This document shows, piece after piece, positions 16,715 to 27,433 of a stretch of 64,000 bases of DNA. The DNA is from Rhizobiales bacterium dw_265. Lineage in GTDB: Bacteria; Pseudomonadota; Alphaproteobacteria; Micropepsales; Micropepsaceae. Both the position numbers and the translations under genes were made by a program. Under the pieces are notes generated by a model. It saw nothing but the letters and a program-made list of their open reading frames with translations. It did no database searches and was not told where the DNA came from. How positions within the stretch are numbered: position 1 is the first letter of the stretch; every line of letters starts with the position of its first letter. The stretch covers positions 868,001 to 932,000 of the forward strand of contig JAAVUU010000001.1 in NCBI GenBank assembly GCA_018449595.1. Direction: 5' to 3'.

Positions 16715-17578
16715 ATGCGTTTGACGTCAACACTCGCGGTTGGGGCTGGCTTTTGGCTGGCGGCAGCCGGCGTTGCCCAGGCGCAACCCGTGCAGAACGG
16801 GCTGGACGTGCAGGTCAATCCCGCGGCGGCGCGTGGCGGCAGCCGGACGCTGCTCTATCCGGGCGGCGAATATTCCCGCACCCTTCCGCCGCTGCTCTAT
16901 CCCGGCGAAAAGACCGGCGCGGTCCAGTTGCACCTGCCCGGCCCGCATCGCCATGTCGCCCGCGCAGCGGCCCCCGAGGTCGCGCAGGCCGAAGCCCAGC
17001 CGAAGCCGGAACGCAAGCCCAAGCCCCAGAAGGTGGCCAAGGCCGAACCCGCGCCACAGCAGCCCGCCCCCTCACCTGCCGATGCCGGCGGCTATCAGAA
17101 CTCCTTCACCACGCCCGACTATGGCAGCGTCTTTGGCGGCGGTGCGCCCAAGCCAGCGCCCGCGCCCAAGCCGCCGGCCAACAAACCGGCCCAGGTGGCC
17201 AAGGCCGCGCCCGCCCCGGCCCAGACGCCAACAGGGGCCAGTTCCGACACCGCGGGTCTGGCCAAGCGCAGCGTCATCCTGTTCGCCAAGGATGCCGCCG
17301 ATCCCGCCGGCGGGGCGCTGGGCGCCATCAAGTTCCTAGCCGGGTCGCTGAATGCCGAGATGGTCGGGCCCAGCGCCCGGGTCGAACTGCAGGCCTTTGG
17401 CGGCGCCAAGGGCGACAAGGGCTCCGACGCCCGCCGGCTGTCGCTCAAGCGGGCGCTGGCCATCCGCCAGGTGCTGATCGACGATGGCGTCTCGCCCGAC
17501 CGGATCGACGTGCGGGCCATGGGCGGCGCCGACGATTCAGGCCCGGCCGACCGCGTGGATGTCTACGTCCGCGCTTGA
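16715..17578 (+). CDS. Exported proline-rich protein with OmpA-like C-terminal domain
   Basis: 287 residues. A signal peptide (GAGFWLAAAGVAQA) is followed by two LLYPGG/LLYPGE repeats, then a long Pro/Ala/Lys-rich low-complexity spacer (about residues 85-185). The C-terminal domain contains RRLSLKRALAIRQVLIDDG and IDVRAMGG, the helix-strand of OmpA/MotB peptidoglycan-binding domains. It may tether the envelope to peptidoglycan from the periplasm, with the spacer crossing the periplasm (inference). It converges with the MFS gene across a strong palindrome. Confidence 0.75.
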   Translation: MRLTSTLAVGAGFWLAAAGVAQAQPVQNGLDVQVNPAAARGGSRTLLYPGGEYSRTLPPLLYPGEKTGAVQLHLPGPHRHVARAAAPEVAQAEAQPKPERKPKPQKVAKAEPAPQQPAPSPADAGGYQNSFTTPDYGSVFGGGAPKPAPAPKPPANKPAQVAKAAPAPAQTPTGASSDTAGLAKRSVILFAKDAADPAGGALGAIKFLAGSLNAEMVGPSARVELQAFGGAKGDKGSDARRLSLKRALAIRQVLIDDGVSPDRIDVRAMGGADDSGPADRVDVYVRA

Positions 17579-17678
17579 AGCGGTTTGCGTTCCGGTTGAA
17601 CCGGAAATTGTCATCCCGGCCGGGCGCAGCGAGAGCCCGGATGACAGTTTCGATGCGCGGATTTGAACGCAAACCGCT
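17579..17678. terminator. Nested bidirectional hairpin between convergent genes
   Basis: A 13-bp perfect outer stem, AGCGGTTTGCGTT (17579-17591) with AACGCAAACCGCT (17666-17678), encloses a GTCATCCCGG...CCGGATGAC palindrome (17610-17645). It fills the gap between the OmpA-like gene and the MFS gene, so it probably ends transcription from both sides. The inner part is a type-C-like repeat. Confidence 0.65.
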
Positions 17679-18905
17679 CTAAACGGGCACCTGCACGTCG
17701 CTGAACTTGTTCACATGGCGCAGCGGCGGGAACAGCCGTATCCACAGCGCCACCACGATCAGGGTGCCGATGCCGCCCGCGATCACCGCCGGCACCGTGC
17801 CCAGCAGGGCCGCCGTGGTGCCGGATTCAAACTCGCCCAGTTCGTTGGAAGCGCCGATGAACAGCATCGAGACGGACGAGACCCGGCCGCGCATGGCGTC
17901 CGGCGTGGAAAGCTGGATCAGCGAGGAACGGATATTGACGCTGACCATGTCGGAGGCGCCCAGCACGAACAGCGCCACCAGCGACAGCGGAAACCAGCTG
18001 GAAAAGCCGAATACAATCGTCGCGATGCCGAACACCGCCACGGCGGCGAACATCTTGCCGCCGACGCCGTTCCTGATCGGCCAGTGGGTCAGGAAGAAGG
18101 CCATCGCGAAGGCGCCCGCCGCCGGCGCGCTGCGCAGGAAACCCAGGCCCAGCGGCCCGACATGCAGGATGTCGCGGGCATAGACCGGCAACAGCGCCGT
18201 CGCCCCGCCCAGCAGCACCGCGAACAGGTCGAGCGAAATCGCCCCCAGCACCACCGGGCGCGAGCGCACGAAGATCACACCTTCCGCCACCCGCTCAAAC
18301 CGGGTCTGGCCGGTCTCCTGCGGCGTGAAGCGCCGGCCGCCCAGTTGCGACACGATCAGGGCGGCGGCGATGAAGCCCGCGATGCAGAGCGAATAGACCG
18401 GCACCGGCCCCAGCGCATACAGAAAACCGCCCAGCGCCGGGCCGGAGATCACCGCCGCGGTGAAGAAGGAAGCGCTGAAGGCCATGGATTTGGACAGCCG
18501 CTCCGGCGGCACCAGGAACGGCAGCAGCGACGAACCGGACGGGCCGGCGAAGCCGCGCGCCGCGCCGAACAGCACCAGCACGACATAGAACATCCAGGCC
18601 TGGTGCGGCCTGAAGATGCTCAGGCCCAGGAACAGCGCGCTGCAGGCCGCCTGCAGCCCCGCCGCCAGGCTGTAGACGCGGCGCTGGTTGAAGCGGTCGG
18701 TGATGTCGCCGGCCGGCAAGGTGAGCAGGAACATGGGCAGGAACTGGCACAGCCCCACCAGGCCCAGCGCCAGCGGCGTGCGCTCCATGTCATAAATCTG
18801 CCAGCCGATCGCCACCGACTGGACCTGTATCGCCAGGGTGGAGATGAAGCGCGAACCGACGAAGAAATACAGGTCGCGGTCGCGATAGAGAAAGGCATCA
18901 TGCAT
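17679..18905 (-). CDS. MFS transporter (MFS_3 / enterobactin-exporter-like)
   Basis: 408-residue inner-membrane transporter with about 11-12 hydrophobic helices. The conserved loop between helices 2 and 3 reads AGDITDRFNQRRVY, and the family motif FGAARGFAGPSGSSLLP follows. The C-terminal PDAMRGRVSSVSML and a terminal cytosolic tail are as in the MFS_3 (DUF894) group, whose members export siderophores or small molecules. The start is MHDAFLYRDRD at 18905, with AGGTGG 8 nt upstream; a longer frame to 19529 runs through the divergent gene. Confidence 0.88.
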   Translation of the reverse strand: MHDAFLYRDRDLYFFVGSRFISTLAIQVQSVAIGWQIYDMERTPLALGLVGLCQFLPMFLLTLPAGDITDRFNQRRVYSLAAGLQAACSALFLGLSIFRPHQAWMFYVVLVLFGAARGFAGPSGSSLLPFLVPPERLSKSMAFSASFFTAAVISGPALGGFLYALGPVPVYSLCIAGFIAAALIVSQLGGRRFTPQETGQTRFERVAEGVIFVRSRPVVLGAISLDLFAVLLGGATALLPVYARDILHVGPLGLGFLRSAPAAGAFAMAFFLTHWPIRNGVGGKMFAAVAVFGIATIVFGFSSWFPLSLVALFVLGASDMVSVNIRSSLIQLSTPDAMRGRVSSVSMLFIGASNELGEFESGTTAALLGTVPAVIAGGIGTLIVVALWIRLFPPLRHVNKFSDVQVPV

Positions 18906-19033
18906 GATGGGGCCACCTAACATGCGATGCCCGAAAACAACAGGTGCCGCCCACTTCAATCCGTACCCTTTTTTGCGCGGCTTGCGGCCCCATCTGTGCA
19001 AATGAGAGCGACGGGAGGTGTGGCCGTATTCCC

Positions 19034-19045
19034 TTACAAATGTAA
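19034..19045. promoter_or_regulatory. BlaI/CopY-type operator-like box
   Basis: TTACA-AA-TGTAA matches the TACA-N2-TGTA box bound by BlaI/MecI/CopY-family winged-helix repressors. It lies 32 bp before the DUF2141 gene and 128 bp upstream of the divergent MFS gene. No repressor of this family is encoded in the window. Confidence 0.45.
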
Positions 19046-19076
19046 TAGTCTTCTGGGAATCGCCGCAAAAAGCTGA

Positions 19077-19601
19077 ATGTTCAAGAAGAACAGGTCCGGT
19101 TTGCGGGCCATTGTATTCCTCGCGGGCGCCGTGCTGGCCACACCGGCCTGGCCCGCCACGCCCGCGGCCGGCGGCACAGCGACCCTGACGATCCATGTCG
19201 AGAATGTCCTGCCCACCGGCGGCATTCTCAGGCTCGGGGTCTATGACGAGGTCCGCTATCCCAACGACGATTCCAAGCCCGTCGCCTTCGCCGACGTGCC
19301 GGCCGTGCCGGGCGAGACCGTCATCACCCTGCATGGCATTTTCCCCGGCGTCTACGCCATCCAGACCTTCCAGGACGTCAACGCCAACAACAGGATGGAC
19401 ACCTCCTGGGTCGGGCTGCCGCTGGAGCCGTTCGGCTTTTCGCAGGATGCCAAACCCTTTCTCAGCAAGCCGTCCTTCGATGACGTCAAGTTCACCCTTG
19501 CAGCTGGAGACAACAGCCAGGTCATCCACCTGCAGACTTTGGTCAAGAATTCACCCGCCGACAAAGCGCGCGATTCCATTCGCGCGCGCCAACGCAAGTG
19601 A
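19077..19601 (+). CDS. Exported DUF2141 protein
   Basis: 174 residues with a signal peptide (VFLAGAVLATPAWPA). The mature part is the DUF2141 beta-sandwich: TLTIHVENV at the start, GILRLGVYDE, ITLHGIFPGVYAIQTFQDVNAN and a GLPLEPFGFSQDA loop. The family is periplasmic or secreted and has no established function. It is translationally coupled to the following outer-membrane gene (GTGA at 19598-19601), suggesting that the two act together. A BlaI/CopY-like box lies just upstream. Confidence 0.82.
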   Translation: MFKKNRSGLRAIVFLAGAVLATPAWPATPAAGGTATLTIHVENVLPTGGILRLGVYDEVRYPNDDSKPVAFADVPAVPGETVITLHGIFPGVYAIQTFQDVNANNRMDTSWVGLPLEPFGFSQDAKPFLSKPSFDDVKFTLAAGDNSQVIHLQTLVKNSPADKARDSIRARQRK

Positions 19602-19609
19602 GCAGGCAG

Positions 19610-21420
<1,811 letters not shown>

Positions 21421-21491
21421 CTAGCCCGGCGGGGAGGCTCCGGCAAGGCGGCAAAAGGGCCTAGGTCGCCCCGAAGCGGGAAATTCCCCGC

Positions 21492-22985
21492 CTATTCCGC
21501 CACGACGCGGACAAAAGCCATGGCGCCGTGCGGGTCGTCGCCATAGGGCTTCAGCGTGGAGCCCGGCGTGAAGTCGAAGGCATAAAGCCCGCCGACGCCG
21601 AACTTCCAGTGCTCCGCGATGGGAAAGTCGCGGATGGCGCCGAAGCTCAATTCGCCGGCGCTTTTGACGCCCGGTTCCGGCACCAGTTCGTCGCTGCCGA
21701 TGGTCTCGGCGCGGGCGAACAGGGTCCACAGCGGATGGGGCTTGTATTCGGCTTCCAGCAGGCCGGCATCCTCGCTGACGCCGCTCGACAGATGTTTGTG
21801 GCCGAAGGCGATGGTGGCGGCGATGCTGCCGAACTCGAAGGCATTATAGTAAGTGGCGCTGGCGGTGATGCGGTCTTCGTCCACGTCCGGTTCAAGCTGT
21901 TCGGGGCTTTTGAGACGGCCGCCCGAGACCTGCAGCGACCAGTTGGCATCGGGATTCCACGACAGCCGCGCGCTGGTGGAATCGAACCGCGCCGGATCGA
22001 AATTGAAACGGTATTGGTCGGGCTCGCGGCCGGTGAATTGCGACACTTCCAGCTTCCAGCCGTCATGGACGAAGCCCGCCGTCACCACGCCGAAGGTGAC
22101 ATGGGTGGAATCCAGCCAGTGATGCGCGATCGGCGTCATCGGATTATCTTCCGCCGAAATGCGGTGCATATAGGCCGAGGGCCCCAGCGCCGGTTCGCCG
22201 GGATAGCCGCCATAGAGAAAGACACTGTCGTCGGCCGACAGCGGATGGCTGTAGGTCGCGGCCAGTTCCATCAGCAAGTCGTGGGGATGCTGGCGGTCCA
22301 CCAGATGGGTCGTGCCGTCGGCGGTTTCGCCCGAGGCCAGCAGCAGCGGATAGCCGCGCCGCCCCATGAAGGGATCGCCCGACAGCATGGCCTTGAGGCC
22401 GATGGTGTCGCCATTGGCCAGGTCCTTGCTGGCCATCGCCATCAGCATGCTGGCGGAAAACACCTGGTCGTCGCCGCGCGGGCCCGACTGCCAGTCGGCG
22501 ATGCCGTTGACCCGGCCATGCAGCATCGCCATCCAGCCGTCTCCGGGCATCAGCATGATGCCGGCATGCGGCGCGGCGTCGGGCTGCCAACTGGTGCCGC
22601 TGGCCTCGCGCGACATGGCATAGCCGCCCAGATAGCCGTGCATCGGCATCTCACCCATCGCCTGATCGCCGCCCATTGCCATGCCGGGCATGGTGTCGTG
22701 GCTGGTCATGTCGGTGGCGCCGTGTTCGGTTTCGACGCCGCTTTGTTGCGCGGCGGGACTGTCGGGCGGCATGCCCGGCATATCGGGCGTGGCTTGCGCT
22801 GGCGGTTGCGCCGCGGGTTGCTCTGCAGATTTCCGGGGCGCGGCTTTCTTCGGCTTTGATTTTTTCGGCACCGGCTTCTTCATGTCCATGCCCGGCATGT
22901 CCATGTCTTTCATGTCCATATTGGACATGTCCTGCGCGGCGGCAGGCGCGGCACAGACCATCAATGCCAGAAAAATCCGTTTCAT
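21492..22985 (-). CDS. Methionine-rich outer-membrane protein of a CsoR operon
   Basis: 497 residues. A signal peptide (IFLALMVCAAPAAAQ) is followed by a Met/Asp repeat region (SNMDMKDMDMPGMDMKK), a Lys/Pro/Ala stretch, a second Met/His cluster (TMPGMAMGGDQAMGEMPMHG), and then about 350 residues of beta-strand-rich sequence ending in an aromatic-poor FVRVVAE. Met clusters of the MxM type bind Cu(I), as in PcoA, CopB and CusF-like proteins (established). Following csoR by 3 bp, it is probably a copper-responsive outer-membrane or periplasmic copper-handling protein (inference). No close named family is recognised. Confidence 0.7.
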   Translation of the reverse strand: MKRIFLALMVCAAPAAAQDMSNMDMKDMDMPGMDMKKPVPKKSKPKKAAPRKSAEQPAAQPPAQATPDMPGMPPDSPAAQQSGVETEHGATDMTSHDTMPGMAMGGDQAMGEMPMHGYLGGYAMSREASGTSWQPDAAPHAGIMLMPGDGWMAMLHGRVNGIADWQSGPRGDDQVFSASMLMAMASKDLANGDTIGLKAMLSGDPFMGRRGYPLLLASGETADGTTHLVDRQHPHDLLMELAATYSHPLSADDSVFLYGGYPGEPALGPSAYMHRISAEDNPMTPIAHHWLDSTHVTFGVVTAGFVHDGWKLEVSQFTGREPDQYRFNFDPARFDSTSARLSWNPDANWSLQVSGGRLKSPEQLEPDVDEDRITASATYYNAFEFGSIAATIAFGHKHLSSGVSEDAGLLEAEYKPHPLWTLFARAETIGSDELVPEPGVKSAGELSFGAIRDFPIAEHWKFGVGGLYAFDFTPGSTLKPYGDDPHGAMAFVRVVAE

Positions 22986-22988
22986 GGT

Positions 22989-23261
22989 TCAGCGCGCGAT
23001 CTTGCCGAACAGTTCGACCAGTTCCTCGAACTTGCGGCGCGCATCCTTGGCGTCGCCGCTGGCGATGGCATGGGCGACGCAATGGGCGGAATGGCTTTTG
23101 AGCAGTTCTTCCTCGACCTTTCTCAGCGCGGATTTCACCGCCTGGATCTGGGTCAGGATGTCTATGCAGTAGCGGTCGTCCTCGATCATGCGGGCGACGC
23201 CGCCGACCTGGCCCTGGATGCGGGCCAGGCGCGAAAGGATCTTGGGATCGTGATGCGGCAT
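22989..23261 (-). CDS. csoR: CsoR-type copper-sensing repressor
   Basis: 90-residue all-helical repressor of the CsoR/RcnR (DUF156) family. The metal ligands follow the Cu(I) pattern Cys-His-Cys: Cys32 (RYCIDIL), His57 and Cys61 (HSAHC), with the same 25- and 4-residue spacing as in mycobacterial CsoR. RcnR and FrmR proteins lack this C-H-C set. It is the first gene of the operon. The operator covers its own translation start region, so autoregulation is expected and copper should derepress the downstream outer-membrane gene. Confidence 0.88.
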   Translation of the reverse strand: MPHHDPKILSRLARIQGQVGGVARMIEDDRYCIDILTQIQAVKSALRKVEEELLKSHSAHCVAHAIASGDAKDARRKFEELVELFGKIAR

Positions 23262-23263
23262 AC

Positions 23264-23282
23264 GGGGTACCCCTATAGGGTA
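23264..23282 (-). promoter_or_regulatory. CsoR operator overlapping the csoR ribosome-binding site
   Basis: Read on the minus strand, TACCC-TATA-GGGGTA (23268-23282) is a canonical CsoR-type operator. It overlaps the perfect palindrome GGGGTACCCC (23264-23273). The AGGGG inside it is also the only ribosome-binding site, 8 nt before the ATG at 23261. Confidence 0.7.
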
Positions 23283-23310
23283 TACTTATCCCGACCGCGC
23301 CCAAAAGAAA

Positions 23311-23334
23311 AGGCCGGATGCAGGCATCCGGCCT
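23311..23334 (-). terminator. hup terminator
   Basis: AGGCCGGATGC pairs with GCATCCGGCCT across a tiny loop. On the minus strand it is followed by TTTTCTTTT, typical of an intrinsic terminator for the HU gene; on the plus strand TTCTTC follows. Confidence 0.8.
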
Positions 23335-23358
23335 TTCTTCGTCCCGATGGAAAAAAGC

Positions 23359-23685
23359 CTAGATGGCTTCCTTCAGTTCCTTGGAGGCGCGGAACGCGAC
23401 CTTCTTGGACGCCTTGATCTTGATGGCTTCGCCGGTGGCGGGATTGCGGCCCATGCGCGGACCACGCTTGCGCACGACCAGGATGCCCAGGCCATTGAGG
23501 CGGATGCGGGCGCCCTTCTTCAGGTGCTTGGTGATCAGGCCGATGGTGTCTTCGATGATCGCGTTGGCGGCCTTCTGGGACAGTTCATGCTTCTCGGCGA
23601 GCTGGCCGGCAAGCTGGCGGGTGGAAACGGTTTCGACTTTGACGGCGGCGGTCTTGGTGGTGGCAGTCTTGGCTTTGGTTGCCAT
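23359..23685 (-). CDS. HU-family DNA-binding protein with N-terminal extension
   Basis: Nucleoid protein of 108 residues. The core from TRQLAGQLAE to the end matches HU/IHF, with the DNA-contacting arm LVVRKRGPRMGRNPATGE including the proline that intercalates. About 20 extra N-terminal residues (Lys/Thr/Ala-rich) precede the normal start of the fold, as in a subset of alphaproteobacterial HU proteins, and may add nonspecific DNA contacts. Monocistronic, with its own terminator. Confidence 0.9.
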   Translation of the reverse strand: MATKAKTATTKTAAVKVETVSTRQLAGQLAEKHELSQKAANAIIEDTIGLITKHLKKGARIRLNGLGILVVRKRGPRMGRNPATGEAIKIKASKKVAFRASKELKEAI

Positions 23686-23805
23686 GGGATTCTCCCTATT
23701 AACGAATCAACGATAGGCCTGATTTTACGGCATTTCCTGCAAGATACAGGGGGAGAAGGCTCAAAAACCGCAAGTAATTGGGGCTTTTTCCACATCTAGG
23801 CGAAA

Positions 23806-23827
23806 AAAGCCCGAAAATCCGGGCTTT
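23806..23827 (-). terminator. Second terminator behind rplS
   Basis: AAAGCCCG...CGGGCTTT hairpin, followed on the minus strand by TTTTTTCGCC. It works as a backup to the rplS-proximal hairpin. Confidence 0.7.
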
Positions 23828-23840
23828 CCCGTGCGCCCGC

Positions 23841-23880
23841 GCGCAAAAGAAAAGGGCCGCGCGATGCCGCACGGCCCGTT
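23841..23880 (-). terminator. rplS terminator
   Basis: GGGCCG-(C)-GCG...CGC-(A)-CGGCCC stem (23854-23877), followed on the minus strand by TTTTCTTTT. It ends the ffh-rpsP-rimM-trmD-rplS run. Confidence 0.75.
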
Positions 23881-23900
23881 TTATCGCTATTTTACGGGGC

Positions 23901-24320
23901 TCAGGCCGCGTCGGGCGCCTGGTTTTCCGAGGCGTATTCGACGCGCTCGGTGATGCGGGCCGACTTGCCGGTGCGGCCGCGCAGGTAATAGAGCTTGGCG
24001 CGGCGCACCTTGCCCTTGCGCACCACCACCACCGAATCCACCAGCGGCGAATAGACCGGAAAGACGCGCTCCACGCCTTCGCCATAGGAGAGCTTGCGGA
24101 CCGTGAAGGCCTCGTTCAGGCCGGCGCCCTGGCGGGCGATGCACAGGCCTTCAAACGCCTGGATGCGCTCGCGGGTCTTGTTGGCCTTGGCCTTCTCGTC
24201 ATAGGTCACGTCCACCACCTTGACGTTGACCTTCAAGGTGTCGCCCGGGCGGAAGTCCGGCAGCGCCTTGGTGCGCACGGCCTTCATCTGTTCGGCTTCG
24301 AGTTCCTGCAAAAGGTTCAT
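23901..24320 (-). CDS. rplS: 50S ribosomal protein L19
   Basis: 139-residue large-subunit protein at the 30S-50S interface. Conserved [41 protein letters not shown] and [16 protein letters not shown] are present. The C-terminus is extended by about 15 residues (SENQAPDAA), common in Alphaproteobacteria. Last gene of the conserved ffh/rpsP/rimM/trmD/rplS order. Confidence 0.97.
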   Translation of the reverse strand: MNLLQELEAEQMKAVRTKALPDFRPGDTLKVNVKVVDVTYDEKAKANKTRERIQAFEGLCIARQGAGLNEAFTVRKLSYGEGVERVFPVYSPLVDSVVVVRKGKVRRAKLYYLRGRTGKSARITERVEYASENQAPDAA

Positions 24321-24400
24321 CGTCTTGGTCTTTCGGTCGGGAAAAGCGTCAATTGAGCCGGGCCGTATAGCCTAGCGGCGGTCTTTTTCAAAGGGCCAAT

Positions 24401-25108
24401 TCACAAGGGTTTTGGGGCCTTTTCATGGGCCGACCACAGGTCGGGGCGGCGCGTGCGGGTCAGGCTTTCGGACTGCTGCTGGCGGAATTTGGCGATTTCC
24501 AAATGATTCCCGCCGGTTAGGACGTCCGGAACCGGGCGGCCCTCGAAGTCCTGCGGCCGGGTATAATGGGGATATTCCAGAAGCCCCGAGGTAAAGCTTT
24601 CCTCGGCGGTGGAGGCATGATCCCCCAGCACACCGGGGATCAGCCGCACCGCCGCTTCCATAAGGGCCATGGCGGCGATCTCGCCCCCCGCCAGCACAAA
24701 GTCGCCCAGGCTGACCTCCTCGATCCGGCGGGCCTCGATCACCCGCTGGTCCAGGCCCTCGAACCGGCCGCACAACAGCACCGCGCCCGGACCCGCCGCC
24801 AGCGCGCGCACGCGCGCCTGGTTGAGCGGCAGCCCGCGCGGCGACAGATAGATCAGCGGACGGCTGGCGCGTTCCACCGCGTCAATCGCGGCGGCCGCCA
24901 CATCGGCGCGCATCACCATGCCGGGGCCGCCGCCGGACGGTGTGTCGTCCACCGTGCGATGCTTGCCCAACCCATGGTCGCGGATGTCGCGCACCTCAAG
25001 GGACCACAGATTGTTCGAAAGCGCCTTGCCCAGCAGCGAATGGCCCAGCGGGCCGGGAAACATGTCGGGGAAGAGCGTGAGGACCGTTGCCGCCCAGCTA
25101 CTCGACAT
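24401..25108 (-). CDS. trmD: tRNA (guanine-37-N1)-methyltransferase TrmD
   Basis: SPOUT methyltransferase of 235 residues making m1G37, needed for frame maintenance. The trefoil-knot SAM site is covered by [24 protein letters not shown] and [17 protein letters not shown]. The N-terminal half has TLFPDMFPG and [14 protein letters not shown]. Start ATG 25108 lies inside rimM (11-nt overlap), indicating coupling; the longer frame to 25219 is a shadow of rimM. Confidence 0.96.
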   Translation of the reverse strand: MSSSWAATVLTLFPDMFPGPLGHSLLGKALSNNLWSLEVRDIRDHGLGKHRTVDDTPSGGGPGMVMRADVAAAAIDAVERASRPLIYLSPRGLPLNQARVRALAAGPGAVLLCGRFEGLDQRVIEARRIEEVSLGDFVLAGGEIAAMALMEAAVRLIPGVLGDHASTAEESFTSGLLEYPHYTRPQDFEGRPVPDVLTGGNHLEIAKFRQQQSESLTRTRRPDLWSAHEKAPKPL

Positions 25109-25619
25109 GGTCGTTGTCTTCGTCGTCTTCAGGCACCGCCACGACAAGATAACCGTCCGCGATATGGATATGCGGCACGGTCTCGCGGGTGAAGGCCAGA
25201 TGCACCGTGTCGCCGTCATCGCGCAGCAGTTCGATCACATCGCTGGCGCCAAAGTTATGAATGGCAGCGACCTTGCCCAGCATGCGGCCTTCGCTGTCGC
25301 GCGCTTCCAGCCCCACCAGGTCGGCGTGATAGAACTCGTCCTCGCCGGTGTCGGGCAAGGCGTCGCGGCTGACGAACAGTTCGGTGCCCTTCAGCGCCTC
25401 GGCGGCATTGCGGTCGCTGACGCCGCCGAAGGTCACCACCGCCTCGCCCTCCCTGGCGGGGCGAAAGGCGGTGATCACGAACTTGCGCCCGTCCCTGGCA
25501 TGCAGCGCGCCATAGCGCGGCAGGGCATCGGGCTCGGCGGTGAACAGCTTCACCTTGACCTCGCCCTTCAGGCCCTGCGCGCCCATCACGGCGGCCAGGA
25601 GAACGTCGCGCGGCGGCAA
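25098..25619 (-). CDS. rimM: Ribosome maturation factor RimM
   Basis: 30S assembly factor of 173 residues that binds S19. The N-terminal barrel shows [17 protein letters not shown]; the PRC-barrel C-terminal half has [15 protein letters not shown] and VIELLRDDG. The only start near the family N-terminus is TTG 25619, which follows the rpsP stop by 2 nt and has no Shine-Dalgarno, so translation probably depends on re-initiation after rpsP. The C-terminus is acidic ([10 protein letters not shown]). Confidence 0.93.
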   Translation of the reverse strand: MPPRDVLLAAVMGAQGLKGEVKVKLFTAEPDALPRYGALHARDGRKFVITAFRPAREGEAVVTFGGVSDRNAAEALKGTELFVSRDALPDTGEDEFYHADLVGLEARDSEGRMLGKVAAIHNFGASDVIELLRDDGDTVHLAFTRETVPHIHIADGYLVVAVPEDDEDNDHVE

Positions 25620-25621
25620 AA

Positions 25622-25990
25622 TCAGGCCGACGCTTCTTCCGCCGGGGCGGCAGCGGCGGCCGCGGCAGCAGCGGCGGCGGCGCGTTCCTGCGCCTTCTTC
25701 TTGGGCTGGGCCTTCTGCGGATTGTTGTGGACGCGGGCCTTCACCAGGCCGGCATTGGCCAGCATCTTGTGGACGCGATCCGACGCCACCGCGCCCTTGA
25801 CGATCCAGGCCTGGGCCGATTCCAGGTTCAGCTTGATGCGGTCGGCATGATCCGACGGCAGCAGCGGATTGTAGAAGCCGATCTTCTCGATGAAGCGGCC
25901 ATCACGCGGCGAGCGCGAGTCGGAGATCACGATATTGTAGTGCGGACGCTTCTTGGTGCCGCCGCGGGCAAGACGAATACGCAGAGCCAT
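25622..25990 (-). CDS. rpsP: 30S ribosomal protein S16 with polyalanine tail
   Basis: 122 residues. The S16 core ([20 protein letters not shown] to VARVHNNP-type end) is about 85 residues and is followed by a basic [11 protein letters not shown] segment and a 13-residue alanine run, ending AEEASA. Low-complexity Ala/Lys tails are seen on some alphaproteobacterial S16 proteins. The tract is written with mixed GCC/GCG/GCT codons, which limits slippage. Ribosome-binding site GGAAG upstream of ATG 25990. Confidence 0.95.
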   Translation of the reverse strand: MALRIRLARGGTKKRPHYNIVISDSRSPRDGRFIEKIGFYNPLLPSDHADRIKLNLESAQAWIVKGAVASDRVHKMLANAGLVKARVHNNPQKAQPKKKAQERAAAAAAAAAAAAPAEEASA

Positions 25991-26012
25991 TGGTACTTCC
26001 TTTCCTAACTTG

Positions 26013-26036
26013 TCATTCCCGCGAAAGCGGGAATCC
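26013..26036. repeat. Type-D palindrome between ffh and rpsP
   Basis: GTCATTCCCGC-GAAA-GCGGGAATCC forms a hairpin in the 53-bp ffh-rpsP gap, inverted relative to the copy after gap. Confidence 0.75.
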
Positions 26037-26043
26037 AACTTCT

Positions 26044-27414
26044 TCACCGCCGCGGGAACATCCCCGGAGGCATTCCACCGGGCATTCCGCCCATGCCGGG
26101 CATTTGCGGCATGCGGCCGCCCTTGCCCATTTTCTTCATCATGTCCGCCATCTGGCGGTGCATTTTGAGAAGCTTGTTCACTTCGGAGACTTCCACCCCC
26201 GCGCCAGCGGCGATGCGCTTGCGCCGCGAGCCGTTGATCACATCGGGATCGCCGCGTTCCTTCTTGGTCATGGAGCGGATGATGGCTTCCTGGCGCGTCA
26301 GGATGCGGTCATCGAGTCCCGCCGCATCCAGCTGGCCCTTGATCTTGCCGACGCCGGGCAGCATGCCCAACACGCCCTTCATGCCGCCCAGCTTTTTCAT
26401 CTGGTTGAGTTGCGAAGCCAGGTCGTTCATGTCGAACTGACCTTTCTTCATTTTGGCGGCGATCTTCTCCGCCTCTTCCTTGTCCAGCGTCTCCGACGCC
26501 TTCTCGACCAGCGACACCACATCGCCCATGTCGAGGATGCGGCTGGCCACGCGCGCGGGATGGAAGGCTTCCAGCGCGTCGAGCTTTTCGCCGGCGCCCA
26601 GGAACTTGATCGGGGCGCCGGTGACGCTGCGCATCGAAAGCGCCGCGCCGCCGCGGCCATCGCCGTCCACCCGGGTCAGGATGATGCCGCTGATCTTGAC
26701 GCGGTCGTTGAACGACTTGGCGATATTGACCGCGTCCTGGCCGGTCAGCGCGTCAGCCACCAGCAAGGTCTCATGCGGATTGACCAGCGCCTTGACGGCG
26801 GCGACCTCGGCCATCAGCTGCTCGTCGACATGCTGGCGGCCGGCGGTGTCCAGGATCACGGCGTCATAGCCGCCGACTTTCGCCGAAGCCATGGCGCGCC
26901 TGGCGATGGCCAGCGGGTCTTGCCCGGCGATGATGGGCAGGGTGGCGATGCCGGCCTGTTCGCCCAGCACGCGCAACTGTTCCATGGCGGCGGGACGGGT
27001 GGTGTCCAGCGACGCCATCAGCACGCGCTTTTTCTCGCGCGTCTGCAGCAGCAGGCCCAGCTTGGCGGATGTCGTGGTCTTGCCCGAACCCTGCAGGCCC
27101 ACCATCAGGATGGGCGCGGGCGGCGAGCCGATATCCAGCGCGGCGTTTTCCACGCCCAGCATTTCAACCAGCACGTCATGGACGATCTTGATGACCTGCT
27201 GGCCGGGGGTGACCGAGCGGATGACGCTTTCGCCGATGGCGCGCGGGCGCACCTTCTCGATGAAGTCCTTGACCACGGGCAGGGCCACGTCGGCCTCGAC
27301 CAGCGCGGTGCGCACTTCGCCCAGCGCGGCCTCGACATCGGCTTCGCTGAGGGCGCCGCGGCCGCGAAGCCGGTCGAAGACGCCCCCCAGGCGGGATTGC
27401 AGGGATTCAAACAT
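26044..27414 (-). CDS. ffh: Signal recognition particle protein Ffh
   Basis: SRP54 GTPase of 456 residues that targets nascent membrane proteins, together with 4.5S RNA and FtsY (also encoded here, at 37.1 kb). N domain first, then G motifs [32 protein letters not shown] and GAGEKLD. The C-terminal M domain ends in a Met/Gly-rich tail ([17 protein letters not shown]). Shares its 378-bp upstream region with the divergent SMP-30 gene. Confidence 0.97.
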   Translation of the reverse strand: MFESLQSRLGGVFDRLRGRGALSEADVEAALGEVRTALVEADVALPVVKDFIEKVRPRAIGESVIRSVTPGQQVIKIVHDVLVEMLGVENAALDIGSPPAPILMVGLQGSGKTTTSAKLGLLLQTREKKRVLMASLDTTRPAAMEQLRVLGEQAGIATLPIIAGQDPLAIARRAMASAKVGGYDAVILDTAGRQHVDEQLMAEVAAVKALVNPHETLLVADALTGQDAVNIAKSFNDRVKISGIILTRVDGDGRGGAALSMRSVTGAPIKFLGAGEKLDALEAFHPARVASRILDMGDVVSLVEKASETLDKEEAEKIAAKMKKGQFDMNDLASQLNQMKKLGGMKGVLGMLPGVGKIKGQLDAAGLDDRILTRQEAIIRSMTKKERGDPDVINGSRRKRIAAGAGVEVSEVNKLLKMHRQMADMMKKMGKGGRMPQMPGMGGMPGGMPPGMFPRR

Positions 27415-27433
27415 CTATCCGTCTACTCTCAAT

